Source: Pseudopedobacter sp038237895 (GTDB lineage Bacteria > Bacteroidota > Bacteroidia > Sphingobacteriales > Sphingobacteriaceae). From it: a DNA stretch of 36,444 bases. Where the stretch lies: assembly GCA_038237895.1 (NCBI GenBank), contig JBBRYE010000018.1:1-36444 (forward strand), given 5' to 3'. Positions 15,864 through 24,607 of the stretch are shown here, piece by piece. Within the stretch, counting starts at the first letter, position 1. Each line of letters starts with the position of its first letter. The notes beneath the pieces are model-generated. The model was given only the letters and a program-made list of their open reading frames with translations, had not been told where the DNA came from and did no database searches. The translations under genes were made by a program, and so were the position numbers.

Positions 15864-16256
15864 ATGCTAAGGTATGATTTTAATTCTTATGAGGCTGGAG
15901 AAACGCCAACAGATGGGCGAACCTCTGGCTTCCCCTCTCCTGCTGCTGATTATTTGGCTGTAGATATTGATTTAAATCAATTATTGATAGAACACCCATC
16001 CAGTCATTTTAAGACTTGGTTGGTTGAGGAAGATAAAAAATATTTGGTGATTGTTGATAGGGCCTTGCCTTTAAAGGATGGTTGCCAGGTGGTGGCATGG
16101 GAAAATAATACGTGGTATTTAAAAAAATACAGGTTGATTAAAAATGTTGTTTGGTTATATGCTGTAAAGGATGATATGCCACCTGTAAAAGTTAATGTTG
16201 ATGAACCGTATACTATTTTGGGCAGGGTAAGTAAATTAATCTGGATGAACCCATGA
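15864..16256 (+). CDS. UmuD-like subunit of a translesion polymerase, lacking the catalytic serine segment
   Basis: A 130-residue protein. SGFPSPAADY (21-30) reproduces the UmuD cleavage region (CGFPSPAADY in E. coli, with Ser for Cys here), and DIDLNQLLIEHPSS (34-47) continues the match. The next part does not: UmuD has the ASGDSM motif with catalytic Ser60, while this protein runs HFKTWLVEEDKKYLVIVDRA, about 7 residues shorter and with no serine. The partner lysine is kept (YLKKYRL, Lys87). It should therefore be unable to cleave itself, so either it works uncleaved or another protease acts on it. Its TGA overlaps the umuC start (ATGA), a coupling typical of umuDC. A frameshift does not explain the change, since homology resumes in the same frame. 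Confidence 0.85.
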   Translation: MLRYDFNSYEAGETPTDGRTSGFPSPAADYLAVDIDLNQLLIEHPSSHFKTWLVEEDKKYLVIVDRALPLKDGCQVVAWENNTWYLKKYRLIKNVVWLYAVKDDMPPVKVNVDEPYTILGRVSKLIWMNP

Positions 16257-17524
16257 AACAACTTTGGGGATTGGCAGATGGGAATAATTTTTATGCTTCT
16301 TGTGAAAGATTGTTTAGACCGGATTTGGCTGAAAAAGCTATTGCAATCTTAAGTAATAATGATGGATGCGTAATTGCAAGAAGTGCGGAATGCAAGCTTT
16401 TGGGCATTAAGATGGGTACACCAGAATTTGAAATCAGAAGTAAGATAAAGGCTGGTGAAATTATCCCTTTTTCTAGTAATTACGAGTTATACGGTGAGAT
16501 GCATAATAGGATGATGCATACTTTGAGTCGGTTTACGCCAGATTGGGAGGTTTACAGTGTAGATGAATGTTGGTTGTTATTTAAAGAGTTTGATTATGAT
16601 ATTTTAGCTTATGCGAGACATATTGTAAAGGAAACCTGGAAGCTGGTGGGTATTCCTATTAGCATTGGTATTGCACCCACTAAGACTTTGGCAAAAGTTG
16701 CCAATAAAATGGCCAAGAAAATTAAAGAATGTAAAGGAGCTATCGTTATGCAGGAAGCACATGAGATCACTTTGGCACTTGCGCAATTTCCTGTGCAGGA
16801 TTTGTGGGGTGTTGGGTACGCTCAAGCTAAAAAATTGGCAAGTATGGGGGTAATGACGGCATTGGATTTTAGGGAACTGCCTGGGGATTGGGTATTGAAG
16901 AATTTTACGATAACAGGTTATCGGATGTGGCGAGAGCTACATGGAGAGCCTTGTATGAATGATATTACGGCTTATAAGAAAAAGGAAGCTGTTGCCACTG
17001 GACGGACTTTTGGAAAACTGCTGATTAATTATGATGAGGTTAAAGAAGCGTTGGTTAATCATGCGGCAAGCTGCGCCCATAAATTGAGGAAGCAAAAGAG
17101 TTATGCGAGTTATTTAGATGTTCAAATAGAGACCAGTAGATTTAGGACTGATTTAAAGCAATATGTTAACCACTTTACTGTTAAACTTTTGCAGCCTACA
17201 GATGATACCAGGGTTATTATCAAAAGTGCGATTGAAGGGTTGGATAAGATTTGGAAAGAGGGTTATTATTATAACCGATGTGGCGCTTTGCTTTTGGGAT
17301 TGATGGATGCCAAGACGGGAAAACAAGAAAGTTTGTTTGAGCAAGTTGACCGAGATAAGAGCCAGGTTTTAATGAAGACTTTGGATTATGTAAATGGGGT
17401 TTATGGCAAAAACACGTTAAAATTAGCTAGTCAGGGAGATGGAAAGGCTTGGGCTTTAAGAAGGGTTTATCTTTCACCAAGGTATTTGACTAGGTTGCAG
17501 GAATTTATTGAATTGAAAAGTTAG
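16253..17524 (+). CDS. umuC: Y-family translesion DNA polymerase, UmuC-like
   Basis: A 423-residue protein of normal UmuC length. WGLADGNNFYASCERLFRPD (5-24) holds the first metal-binding Asp and steric-gate region, and SVDE (102-105) holds the catalytic Asp104-Glu105. Thumb and little-finger regions follow (GIAPTKTLAKVANKMAKK, VQDLWGVGYAQAKKL), with a UmuC-type C-terminus around GKNTLKLASQGDGKAW. It copies past DNA lesions with low fidelity, normally as the UmuD'2C complex. Translation is coupled to the UmuD-like gene. All catalytic residues are intact, in contrast to its UmuD-like partner. Confidence 0.95.
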   Translation: MKQLWGLADGNNFYASCERLFRPDLAEKAIAILSNNDGCVIARSAECKLLGIKMGTPEFEIRSKIKAGEIIPFSSNYELYGEMHNRMMHTLSRFTPDWEVYSVDECWLLFKEFDYDILAYARHIVKETWKLVGIPISIGIAPTKTLAKVANKMAKKIKECKGAIVMQEAHEITLALAQFPVQDLWGVGYAQAKKLASMGVMTALDFRELPGDWVLKNFTITGYRMWRELHGEPCMNDITAYKKKEAVATGRTFGKLLINYDEVKEALVNHAASCAHKLRKQKSYASYLDVQIETSRFRTDLKQYVNHFTVKLLQPTDDTRVIIKSAIEGLDKIWKEGYYYNRCGALLLGLMDAKTGKQESLFEQVDRDKSQVLMKTLDYVNGVYGKNTLKLASQGDGKAWALRRVYLSPRYLTRLQEFIELKS

Positions 17525-17883
17525 GGCAGGTTTAACTTATACATATGTGCAATAAATCCCCCGTAATACGCCCAAATTTGTTGGCTTGTATGGGTTTATA
17601 GGATTTTATGAAATTATAAAATTTTATAAGACTAATGTATAAATGTTTCATATGAGTTTTTAAAAAATCCAGCTAGTAAAATTTTAATCTTACAGCGTAG
17701 GTAAAACAGACAAAGAAAAAATTAACTCTATTTCAATAATTATTTATCTAATTTATCATGTGCCTTTAGCTATTAGTTAAGTTAATTTTTGTTGTTTATA
17801 ACTTTAATTAATTGGTTATAATTAGTTAACAAAGCAGTGCATTCAGCGGATTATATTTGGGGTTGATTATCATAAAATTAAAG
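17525..17883. other. Intergenic gap
   Basis: About 360 very AT-rich bases between umuC and the secreted PHP-domain gene. It contains a 16-base perfect palindrome ttataaaattttataa (17614-17629), which is AT-only and lacks a U tract, so I do not call it a terminator. The promoter of the downstream gene should lie here but I cannot point to it. No gene is seen. Confidence 0.5.
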
Positions 17884-20800
17884 ATGAAAAAACGCTACAC
17901 CAATTTTATATGGACTGCTAAATGTCTTTTATTACTTTTATTTTTAACCAATTTAAATTTAAGTGCAAAGGCTCAAATTCTTGCCTGGGATTTTAGTGGT
18001 GGTACAGGATCGGAAACTACTGTTACTGCAGGTACTATCAATACCAATATCACCGCTGGTGCAATTAGCAGAGGTGCTGGCATAACTGCTATTGCCTTGG
18101 GAAACGCATTTAGCAGTACTGGTTTTACTGCTAGTGGAACTTTGGCGGATGCAAAGACAAATAATAAATATCTTCAATTTACCATTAAAGCAAAAACGGG
18201 TTTTGCTCTTTCATTAAGCACTCTTGATTTTAATTTTAGAAGATCTAGTACTGGACCTAATGCTTTTCAATGGCAATATAGTTTGGATGGGTTTGCTACT
18301 GCTGGGATAGATGTAGGTAGTGCTATCAGTTATACATTAACAACCACTAATGGTGATGCACAAACACAAATTTCTTTAACCGGCATTAGTGCCTTACAAT
18401 CTGTTGCAGATACAAAAACAGTAACTTTTAGGTTATACGGTTATGGAGCAAGTGCCGCAGGTGGTACTTTTGCTTTTGGAAGGCCAACTACCCCTGCAAA
18501 TGATTTGGCTGTTGGCGGAAGTTTAGCGGTTAGTGGAACACCAGATACTACACCACCGACAGCAACTACTTATTCGCCAACTAATGGCTCAACTAGCGCA
18601 AATCTAAATTTAGTGCCCAAATTAACATTTAGTGAAAATGTGCAGAAGGGTACTGGAAATATTATTATTAATAACATTAATGATCAGGCTGGAGTTGTGA
18701 TACCCGTAACGAGTACACTTGTGGATATTACGAATAATATTTTAAGCATTAATGCCCCTAACAACTTTTTTGTAAATGGTAAAACTTATGCCATACAAAT
18801 TGGTGCAGGTGCTATTAAAGATTTAGCTACTACACCAAATGATTTTGCGGGTATTTTAGATAATACGACTTGGACATTTTCTTTTAATGTTAACCCTACC
18901 GTTGTAAATGACGTATTCACAGTTAATAAAAATGAAACTTTTAACGGTAATGTTGCCACCAATGACAGTGACCCAAATTCACTGGCATTAACTTATAGTT
19001 TGGTTAATGGGCCTGTTTCAGGAACCTTGACTTTTAATACCGATGGCACATTTAGTTATATCCCTGCTAATAATTATATAGGTACACAAACCTTTAGCTA
19101 TAAGGCTACTAATTCTAATGCAAATGAAGCAACAGCCACGGTAACCTTAAATGTGGCTGAACGAAGTGCTGTAATTATTTCACAATATTATGAGGGTACA
19201 GGAGTGAACAAGTGGATTGAGTTAACCAATTTAAGTAATACTGCTATTAATACAGCTAGCCCACAATTACAATTGGCTCTTTATAATATCAGTGGTGATG
19301 TTGGTAATATTACCTATACCAATGCAAGTACGCCAAGTCAGAAAATGAATTTGAATGTAACCATTCCTGCAAGAGGTACGGTGATTATAGGTAATTCAGG
19401 AAATAGCGGTGAAATTACTTATGTTACTCCGTCGCAGGTTGCACAAAATGATAATAATGTCATCAATTTTAATGGGAATGATGGAATCGCATTATTAGAT
19501 GGTTCAAACCAAATTATTGATGCTTTTGGACAAGGAGTTAACGCTAAGGATATTTCATATGTAAGAAACCAAAATGTAACAGGAGCTAGTTCTAATTTTG
19601 TACTTAGTGAGTGGACGGTTATTCCCATTGCTGATGTACAAGCAGCGGATGATACCAACAATCCTATCCGTTTTGGGGTACATATCCCGATAGTATATAG
19701 TGCATGTGTAGCGCCAAGTGCAGCAGCAACTAATTTGGTATTTAGCAATGTAAACTTTACCAGCTTAACTGGAACTTTTACTACCGCTACGGCTACCGAC
19801 GAATATGTAATTATTGGGAGTACACAATCCACGTTGGGAGCAAATCCTGTGAATGGAACTACCTATAATGCCGGAGATATAGTTGGAAATGGAAGTGTGG
19901 TAAGCAGAACAAATACCAATACTTTTAGTGCAACAGGACTGAATTATGGTACCAACTATTATTATTACATCTATTCGGTAAATAGTGTTTGTACTGGAGG
20001 TCCAATTTATCAAACTACAAATGTTTTAAGTGGCAACCAAACCACAAATACTCCACCTGCTTGTAGTGCACCACTTTTACAGCCTACAAATTTCACAATT
20101 GATAGATTTGGGAATAATTTTATACAAGGATCTTTTACTGCCAGTGCAGCGGATGAATTTTTAGTAATTATGAGTACCAATAACTCTTTGAGTGCTACGC
20201 CAACAAATGGGGTTGTTTATATGGTTAATCAACCTTTCGGAGGTGGAATTGTGGTTAAAAGAGGTATAGACGGAACTTTTACTAGGACGGGTTTAACCGC
20301 AAGTACACCTTATTACTTCTTCATTTATTCTTTAAACAGTACTTGTACTGGAGGGCCAGTTTACCAAATTGTAAACCCGTTAATGGGAAACCAGACTACT
20401 ACTACCCCGAATAGTGGAACATTCAATTATTATTACGGAAACCTACATGCCCATAGTAGCAGCTCTGATGGAAATAAGGATGATTTAAGCAAAGGGCCTA
20501 CTGATGATTATGCTTTTGCAAAGGGGTCTATGTTTATGGACTTTTTGGGAATTTCTGAACATAACCATACAGGAGCTGGTATGAGCTTGAGTAAATGGCA
20601 ACCAGGAATTGATGCTGCAAAAACCGCCACAGCAAATAATTTTGCTGCACTTTACGGCATGGAATGGGGAACGATTAGTGGAGGTGGACATGTTGTAGTT
20701 TATGGAATAGATTCTTTAATTGGATGGGAACCTTCACAATATCAGATTTATGTTGCAAAAGGAGATTATACAGGCATTAATGGCCTTTTTAAAATTGTCA

Positions 20801-22026
20801 ATAGACATGGGTTGAACGCTATTGCTTATTTGGCGCATCCAAATACTTCTGATTATAATGGAATGGTAAGTAATTATTCTACAATTGCAAATCAAGCGGT
20901 TATAGGTTCTGCTGTAGAAAGTGGACCTGCTTTTTCTACCAATGTTGGATTAGGCGATCCTGGCAGTCGCATGTCATATTTAGGGTATTTTAACCAGATG
21001 TTAGCTAAAGGTTATCATATTGCTCCAACAATAGATCATGATAACCATAACCTTACATTTGGTAGAACTGCTAAGAGCAGGTTAGTAATTTTGGCAAATT
21101 CGTTGACAGAAAACGACCTTTTGAACAGCATGAAGGCCAGAAGGTTTTATGCAACAGAGGATTATACTATACAAGTAAGTTTTAAAATTAACAACCAATT
21201 AATGGGGAGTATTATGACTGATAGAAATGCTCCTGTTTTAACGGTGGATGTTCAAAATGCCACTACTAATGTCACTAGTATCCAATTGCTATATGGTGTA
21301 CCGGGAAGCGGGGCGATACCAACCATTATTACTAGTTCTACCAATAATACTTTAAGTTATACAGATAGTAACTTATCTAATTTAACTACAGGATATTATT
21401 ATGCTGATATTACTGAATTTGATGGAACAAGAACCATAACAGCGCCAATTTGGTACACTAGAAATGATGCTGCTCCGCTCCCAATTACCTTAGTTTCTTT
21501 TGATGCTAAATTGAGCGGAAAGCAAGTTAATATTAACTGGATTACAAGTACAGAAATTAATAATGATTATTTTACTGTTGAACGATCGGCAGATGGGATT
21601 AACTTTGAGAGATTGACCCAAGTTAAAGGTGCTGGAAATAGCAATTTATTAAAGAATTATTTCTTTGCCGATGAAAATCCATTTACTGGAGTAAACTATT
21701 ACCGTATCAGACAGACTGATTTTGATGGAAAGAGTACAAATAGCATTATTAAAGCGGTAAATGTATTGAATGGAGCTGCTAAAGGATTTAATATTTATCC
21801 TAACCCTGCCCAAAGAGAAATCCATTTGGCTTTGAATAGTAATGCAAATGATTTAGTACTTAAAGTTATCAGTGTTGATGGTAGAATTGTTTACCAATCT
21901 AAAGGAAACATTACTCAATTAAATTCCCAAATTAATCAAGTGATGGGAAATTGGAAAGCTGGAGTTTATATACTTGATTTAAATAACCAAAGTGAGGCTT
22001 ACCAAGCGAAGTTGCTGAAACAGTAA
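17884..22026 (+). CDS. Secreted multidomain protein with PHP-type phosphoesterase domain and T9SS C-terminal sorting domain
   Basis: A protein of 1380 residues from the ATG of MKKRYTNF (17884), chosen because it gives a clean signal peptide (KCLLLLLFLTNLNLSAKAQ) without the 9 extra residues of the upstream start. In order: a beta-rich N-terminal domain (30-215), an Ig-like domain starting TTPPTATTYSPTNGS (about 220-335), a cadherin/VCBS-like repeat (about 340-425), a lamin-tail-like domain (about 428-600), two Fn3-like repeats of about 117 residues each containing CTGGP-[IV]-YQ (about 605-845), and a PHP-like domain with GNLHAHSSSSDG (His855, His857), SEHNH (about 892) and DHDNHN (about 1050). 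It ends with FNIYPNPAQREI and a type A sorting domain that directs it through the type IX system to the cell surface or medium. A metal-dependent phosphoesterase, possibly releasing phosphate, is plausible given the pst operon 1 kb away, but the substrate is unknown. Confidence 0.88.
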   Translation: MKKRYTNFIWTAKCLLLLLFLTNLNLSAKAQILAWDFSGGTGSETTVTAGTINTNITAGAISRGAGITAIALGNAFSSTGFTASGTLADAKTNNKYLQFTIKAKTGFALSLSTLDFNFRRSSTGPNAFQWQYSLDGFATAGIDVGSAISYTLTTTNGDAQTQISLTGISALQSVADTKTVTFRLYGYGASAAGGTFAFGRPTTPANDLAVGGSLAVSGTPDTTPPTATTYSPTNGSTSANLNLVPKLTFSENVQKGTGNIIINNINDQAGVVIPVTSTLVDITNNILSINAPNNFFVNGKTYAIQIGAGAIKDLATTPNDFAGILDNTTWTFSFNVNPTVVNDVFTVNKNETFNGNVATNDSDPNSLALTYSLVNGPVSGTLTFNTDGTFSYIPANNYIGTQTFSYKATNSNANEATATVTLNVAERSAVIISQYYEGTGVNKWIELTNLSNTAINTASPQLQLALYNISGDVGNITYTNASTPSQKMNLNVTIPARGTVIIGNSGNSGEITYVTPSQVAQNDNNVINFNGNDGIALLDGSNQIIDAFGQGVNAKDISYVRNQNVTGASSNFVLSEWTVIPIADVQAADDTNNPIRFGVHIPIVYSACVAPSAAATNLVFSNVNFTSLTGTFTTATATDEYVIIGSTQSTLGANPVNGTTYNAGDIVGNGSVVSRTNTNTFSATGLNYGTNYYYYIYSVNSVCTGGPIYQTTNVLSGNQTTNTPPACSAPLLQPTNFTIDRFGNNFIQGSFTASAADEFLVIMSTNNSLSATPTNGVVYMVNQPFGGGIVVKRGIDGTFTRTGLTASTPYYFFIYSLNSTCTGGPVYQIVNPLMGNQTTTTPNSGTFNYYYGNLHAHSSSSDGNKDDLSKGPTDDYAFAKGSMFMDFLGISEHNHTGAGMSLSKWQPGIDAAKTATANNFAALYGMEWGTISGGGHVVVYGIDSLIGWEPSQYQIYVAKGDYTGINGLFKIVNRHGLNAIAYLAHPNTSDYNGMVSNYSTIANQAVIGSAVESGPAFSTNVGLGDPGSRMSYLGYFNQMLAKGYHIAPTIDHDNHNLTFGRTAKSRLVILANSLTENDLLNSMKARRFYATEDYTIQVSFKINNQLMGSIMTDRNAPVLTVDVQNATTNVTSIQLLYGVPGSGAIPTIITSSTNNTLSYTDSNLSNLTTGYYYADITEFDGTRTITAPIWYTRNDAAPLPITLVSFDAKLSGKQVNINWITSTEINNDYFTVERSADGINFERLTQVKGAGNSNLLKNYFFADENPFTGVNYYRIRQTDFDGKSTNSIIKAVNVLNGAAKGFNIYPNPAQREIHLALNSNANDLVLKVISVDGRIVYQSKGNITQLNSQINQVMGNWKAGVYILDLNNQSEAYQAKLLKQ

Positions 22027-22128
22027 AAGCAGAAGGCTTAAAGCTTAAAGCTAAATGCAGAAAGCTAATAGCCGAAAACTTATTCATTGTTTAGGTGTCA
22101 GTTGATGGACTAGGTTTAAAAATTAATG

Positions 22129-22161
22129 AAAAGCCCTGAAGAGATTTAGGGCTTTTTTTTT
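22129..22161 (+). terminator. Terminator of the secreted PHP-domain gene
   Basis: Perfect 9-base stem aaaagccct/agggctttt with a 10-base loop and a run of nine Ts, about 100 bases after the stop codon. A decayed look-alike with the right arm lost is visible near 31674-31700 (gaaaagccctaaagagattt then a T run). Confidence 0.85.
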
Positions 22162-22164
22162 ATA

Positions 22165-22265
22165 TTTATTTCTTTGGGTAAGTTAAAATTTTAGATTTAA
22201 GCGGATTAAAAATCTTTAATTATTTTAACGTACGAGATGCGCATTGCTAGCATTTCGAACAGCTT
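22165..22265. repeat. Partial copy of the dispersed repeat element (right half)
   Basis: This stretch matches the second half of the 215-base unit found in tandem at 27172: tctttgggtaagttaaaatt, the ggattaaaaatctttaatta block, and the closing dyad gtacgagatg...catttcgaac. The dyad arms are near-complements of 10 bases. The left half, with the C-rich hairpin, is absent. Confidence 0.7.
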
Positions 22266-22380
22266 AGTAAATTGATTGTCATTTGTTAAGCGTAAATATG
22301 GCAAGCCTCACCTTGGTGAAACTTACCTTTTTTGCGATCAAGAATAATAGAATCTATTTTTAAGTAGACTATTAAATCCT

Positions 22381-22701
22381 TTATTTTTTTTCTTCTATTT
22401 TAGTTTTGGGTTGAGAACTGATAGTAGCAGCTTTTTTTGTATTTACTACTTTTTCTTCCTCTATAGGTTTTGATGCTTCGTTTGAAGTATCTAACACTGA
22501 GTTTTTATCTATCTTGACTAAACCAGAAATCTTCTTTGCAAGTTGTGCAGATCCCTTTTTCATAGCTTTTGCTAATTTACTATCCACTTTTGAACTTTCT
22601 GAGGTTAGTGCTTTCAAGTTAGCAATTAAACTTTTTTCAATTTGAGAACTAATAGATTTTCTCGCAATTTTAATATTTTTCTTTGAAGTTTTAGTTTTCA
22701 T
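22381..22701 (-). CDS. Small lysine-rich protein of unknown function (106 aa)
   Basis: A 106-residue basic protein beginning MKTKTSKKNIKIARKSISSQ. Residues 1-65 are helical with frequent Lys (LAKAMKKGSAQLAKKISGLV) and the last 40 residues are a Lys/Glu/Thr-rich tail that looks disordered. No signal peptide. It recalls small nucleoid-associated or histone-H1-like tails of Bacteroidota, but I see no diagnostic motif and do not assign it. It stands alone between the secreted PHP gene and the pst operon, and an inverted repeat lies 37 bases upstream of its start. Confidence 0.55.
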   Translation of the reverse strand: MKTKTSKKNIKIARKSISSQIEKSLIANLKALTSESSKVDSKLAKAMKKGSAQLAKKISGLVKIDKNSVLDTSNEASKPIEEEKVVNTKKAATISSQPKTKIEEKK

Positions 22702-23012
22702 TCATCTATATTTTTTACAAACTTACGTTATCTAAATGTTAACTCAATATTATCATTATGTTAAATATTGATGGTTGTTAACATTGGAATTCCTATTTAG
22801 AGGTGGATGTATATATTTTGAATGGAAATTCAGGTTTTAATTGGAATCTAATTGCTCTGTTTTTAGTTTAAAGGAAATTTGATGATCATTCTGAAATTGG
22901 TTTTAAGCTTTAACCTCTAAATTTTTTAAATGAAGATTTAATCAAACCTTTATTGAAATCAAAGATTATGATCTTTTTTTGTCCTTTAGAAATAACCCTG
23001 ATTCAGGCCTGT
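22702..23012. other. Intergenic gap with an upstream inverted repeat
   Basis: About 310 bases without a gene. At 22738-22782 the sequence gttaac-tcaatatt is mirrored by aatattga and a second gttaac, giving an 8-base perfect dyad flanked by two self-complementary hexamers, upstream of the minus-strand 106-aa gene. It may be an operator or a hairpin, but the AT content makes chance possible. No convincing terminator for pstB is seen; cctgattcagg near 22999 is a palindrome without a usable loop. Confidence 0.35.
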
Positions 23013-23771
23013 TTAACTAAATACACCTTCAATATAGCTTTCCGTTCTTTTATCTTTAGGGTTTTCAAAAACTTCTTGTGTTTTGCCATATTCTACCAAC
23101 TCTCCTAAAAAGAAAAAAGCAGAGGTATCACTCACTCTTTTAGCCTGCTGCATGTTATGAGTCACTACAATTACTGTATAGTTTTGCTTCAGGTTTTGCA
23201 TTAATTCTTCAATCTGTATGGTTGATTTAGGATCTAAGGCAGAGGTCGGTTCATCCATTAAAATAATTTCAGGTTTTAGAGCAATTGCTCTAGCAATACA
23301 TAGACGCTGCTGTTGCCCACCAGATAAAAAACCGCCTTTTTCGTTGAGTTTATCTTTAACTTCTTCAAAAAGTGCTGCCTTTTTTAAAGATTCATGTACA
23401 ATGGTATCTTTATCTTCCTTACTTAACTTAACACCATTCAATTTATAGCCAGCAATTACATTATCATAAATGCTCATGCTTGGGAATGGATTTGGTTGTT
23501 GAAATACCATTCCAATTTTTGATCTAACAAGTATAGGGGGTAAGGAATTAATATCCTGATCATGCATCAAAATCTTTCCGGTAGTGGTGGCAATTGGAGT
23601 CAATTCATGCATCCTATTTAAACAGCGTAAAAAAGTAGTTTTACCACAACCAGAAGGTCCCATAATAGCAATCACTTGATTCCGTTGAAATGATACATTT
23701 ACATTTTTTACAGTTTCTTTATCACCGAAGTAGGCACTTAGGTTTTCTGTTTTTAATAAGTAATCTGCCAT
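23013..23771 (-). CDS. pstB: Phosphate ABC transporter ATP-binding protein PstB
   Basis: A 252-residue ABC ATPase that powers phosphate import by PstSCA at the inner membrane. Walker A is GPSGCGKTT (38-46), the signature is LSGGQQQR and Walker B is ILMDEPTSALDP, all intact. FLRCLNRMHEL and GMVFQQPNPFPSMSIYDNV are PstB-specific. It is the last gene of the operon and its start overlaps the pstA end by 19 bases. No phoU follows, although phoU is the usual next gene; it may be elsewhere. Confidence 0.97.
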   Translation of the reverse strand: MADYLLKTENLSAYFGDKETVKNVNVSFQRNQVIAIMGPSGCGKTTFLRCLNRMHELTPIATTTGKILMHDQDINSLPPILVRSKIGMVFQQPNPFPSMSIYDNVIAGYKLNGVKLSKEDKDTIVHESLKKAALFEEVKDKLNEKGGFLSGGQQQRLCIARAIALKPEIILMDEPTSALDPKSTIQIEELMQNLKQNYTVIVVTHNMQQAKRVSDTSAFFFLGELVEYGKTQEVFENPKDKRTESYIEGVFS

Positions 23772-24607
23772 TTTCTAATAATCAATTTTGTTGTTAAATT
23801 CATCAAGAGGATCCAAACTAATAATATAAAAGATGCTCCCCAGGCCAGGTTATGCCAGTCTTTATAGGGGCTAGTGGCATAGTTGAAAATGAGTAAGGGT
23901 AAATTTTGCATGGGCTCCCCGGGAGAGGTGCTCAAATATGAATTTCCAAATGCTGTAAAAAGTAAAGGCGCAGTTTCTCCTGCAACCCGAGCAACTGCCA
24001 ACAAAATACCTGATACAATACCACTTATGGCAGAAGGCAGAATTAGCCGGATAATTGTTTTATGATATGGCACACCCAATGCAAGTGATGATTCTTTCAA
24101 CTGTTTAGGTAAAAGTTTTAGCGTTTCTTCAGTTGATTTTACAATGATTGGTAACATCATAATGGCTAATGCTACGCTGCCAGAAAATGCAGAGAAGCCT
24201 CCAAAAGTCATAACCACCCATAAATAAGCTATAATTCCAATAACAATGGAAGGGATACCCATTAAAATATCAGTGGCAAACCTACTCCAAATAGCCAGTT
24301 TGCTGTGGCTATGTTCATGAAGATAAATACCCCCTATAACTCCAAATGGAATAGCCATTAAAGTAGCAATACCTACTATAATTAAGCTCCCGACAATGGC
24401 ATTGGCAATACCGCCACCTTTTTCTCCTACAGGTTTAGGGATATTTACTATAAAGTCCCAATTGATACTAGTGATGCCTTGTTTAGTGATATAGAATAAA
24501 ATGGAAATCAAGGGAACAATGCATAGCAAAGCAAATAGAAATACCAGTCCTTTGGCGATGTTATTCTTTATGATTCTTTGTCTGATATTTTGGTTTATTG
24601 TCTTCAT
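23753..24607 (-). CDS. pstA: Phosphate ABC transporter permease PstA
   Basis: A 284-residue inner-membrane permease with about six membrane segments, starting with FLFALLCIVPLISILFYI. The EAA-type cytoplasmic loop that docks the ATPase is LKESSLALGVPYHKTIIRLILP. PVGEKGGGIANAIVGSLII and GIPSIVIGIIAYLWVV are typical PstA stretches. It overlaps the pstC stop by 4 bases and pstB by 19, so the three are translationally coupled. Confidence 0.96.
   Translation of the reverse strand: MKTINQNIRQRIIKNNIAKGLVFLFALLCIVPLISILFYITKQGITSINWDFIVNIPKPVGEKGGGIANAIVGSLIIVGIATLMAIPFGVIGGIYLHEHSHSKLAIWSRFATDILMGIPSIVIGIIAYLWVVMTFGGFSAFSGSVALAIMMLPIIVKSTEETLKLLPKQLKESSLALGVPYHKTIIRLILPSAISGIVSGILLAVARVAGETAPLLFTAFGNSYLSTSPGEPMQNLPLLIFNYATSPYKDWHNLAWGASFILLVWILLMNLTTKLIIRKWQITY

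Noticed and set aside
17614..17629. 16-base palindrome after umuC as terminator
   Set aside because: It is entirely A/T, has no loop bases to spare and no U tract.
19419..20013. Minus-strand open frames inside the secreted PHP-domain gene
   Set aside because: They are antisense shadows of a long, clearly coding plus-strand gene rich in Thr/Asn codons.
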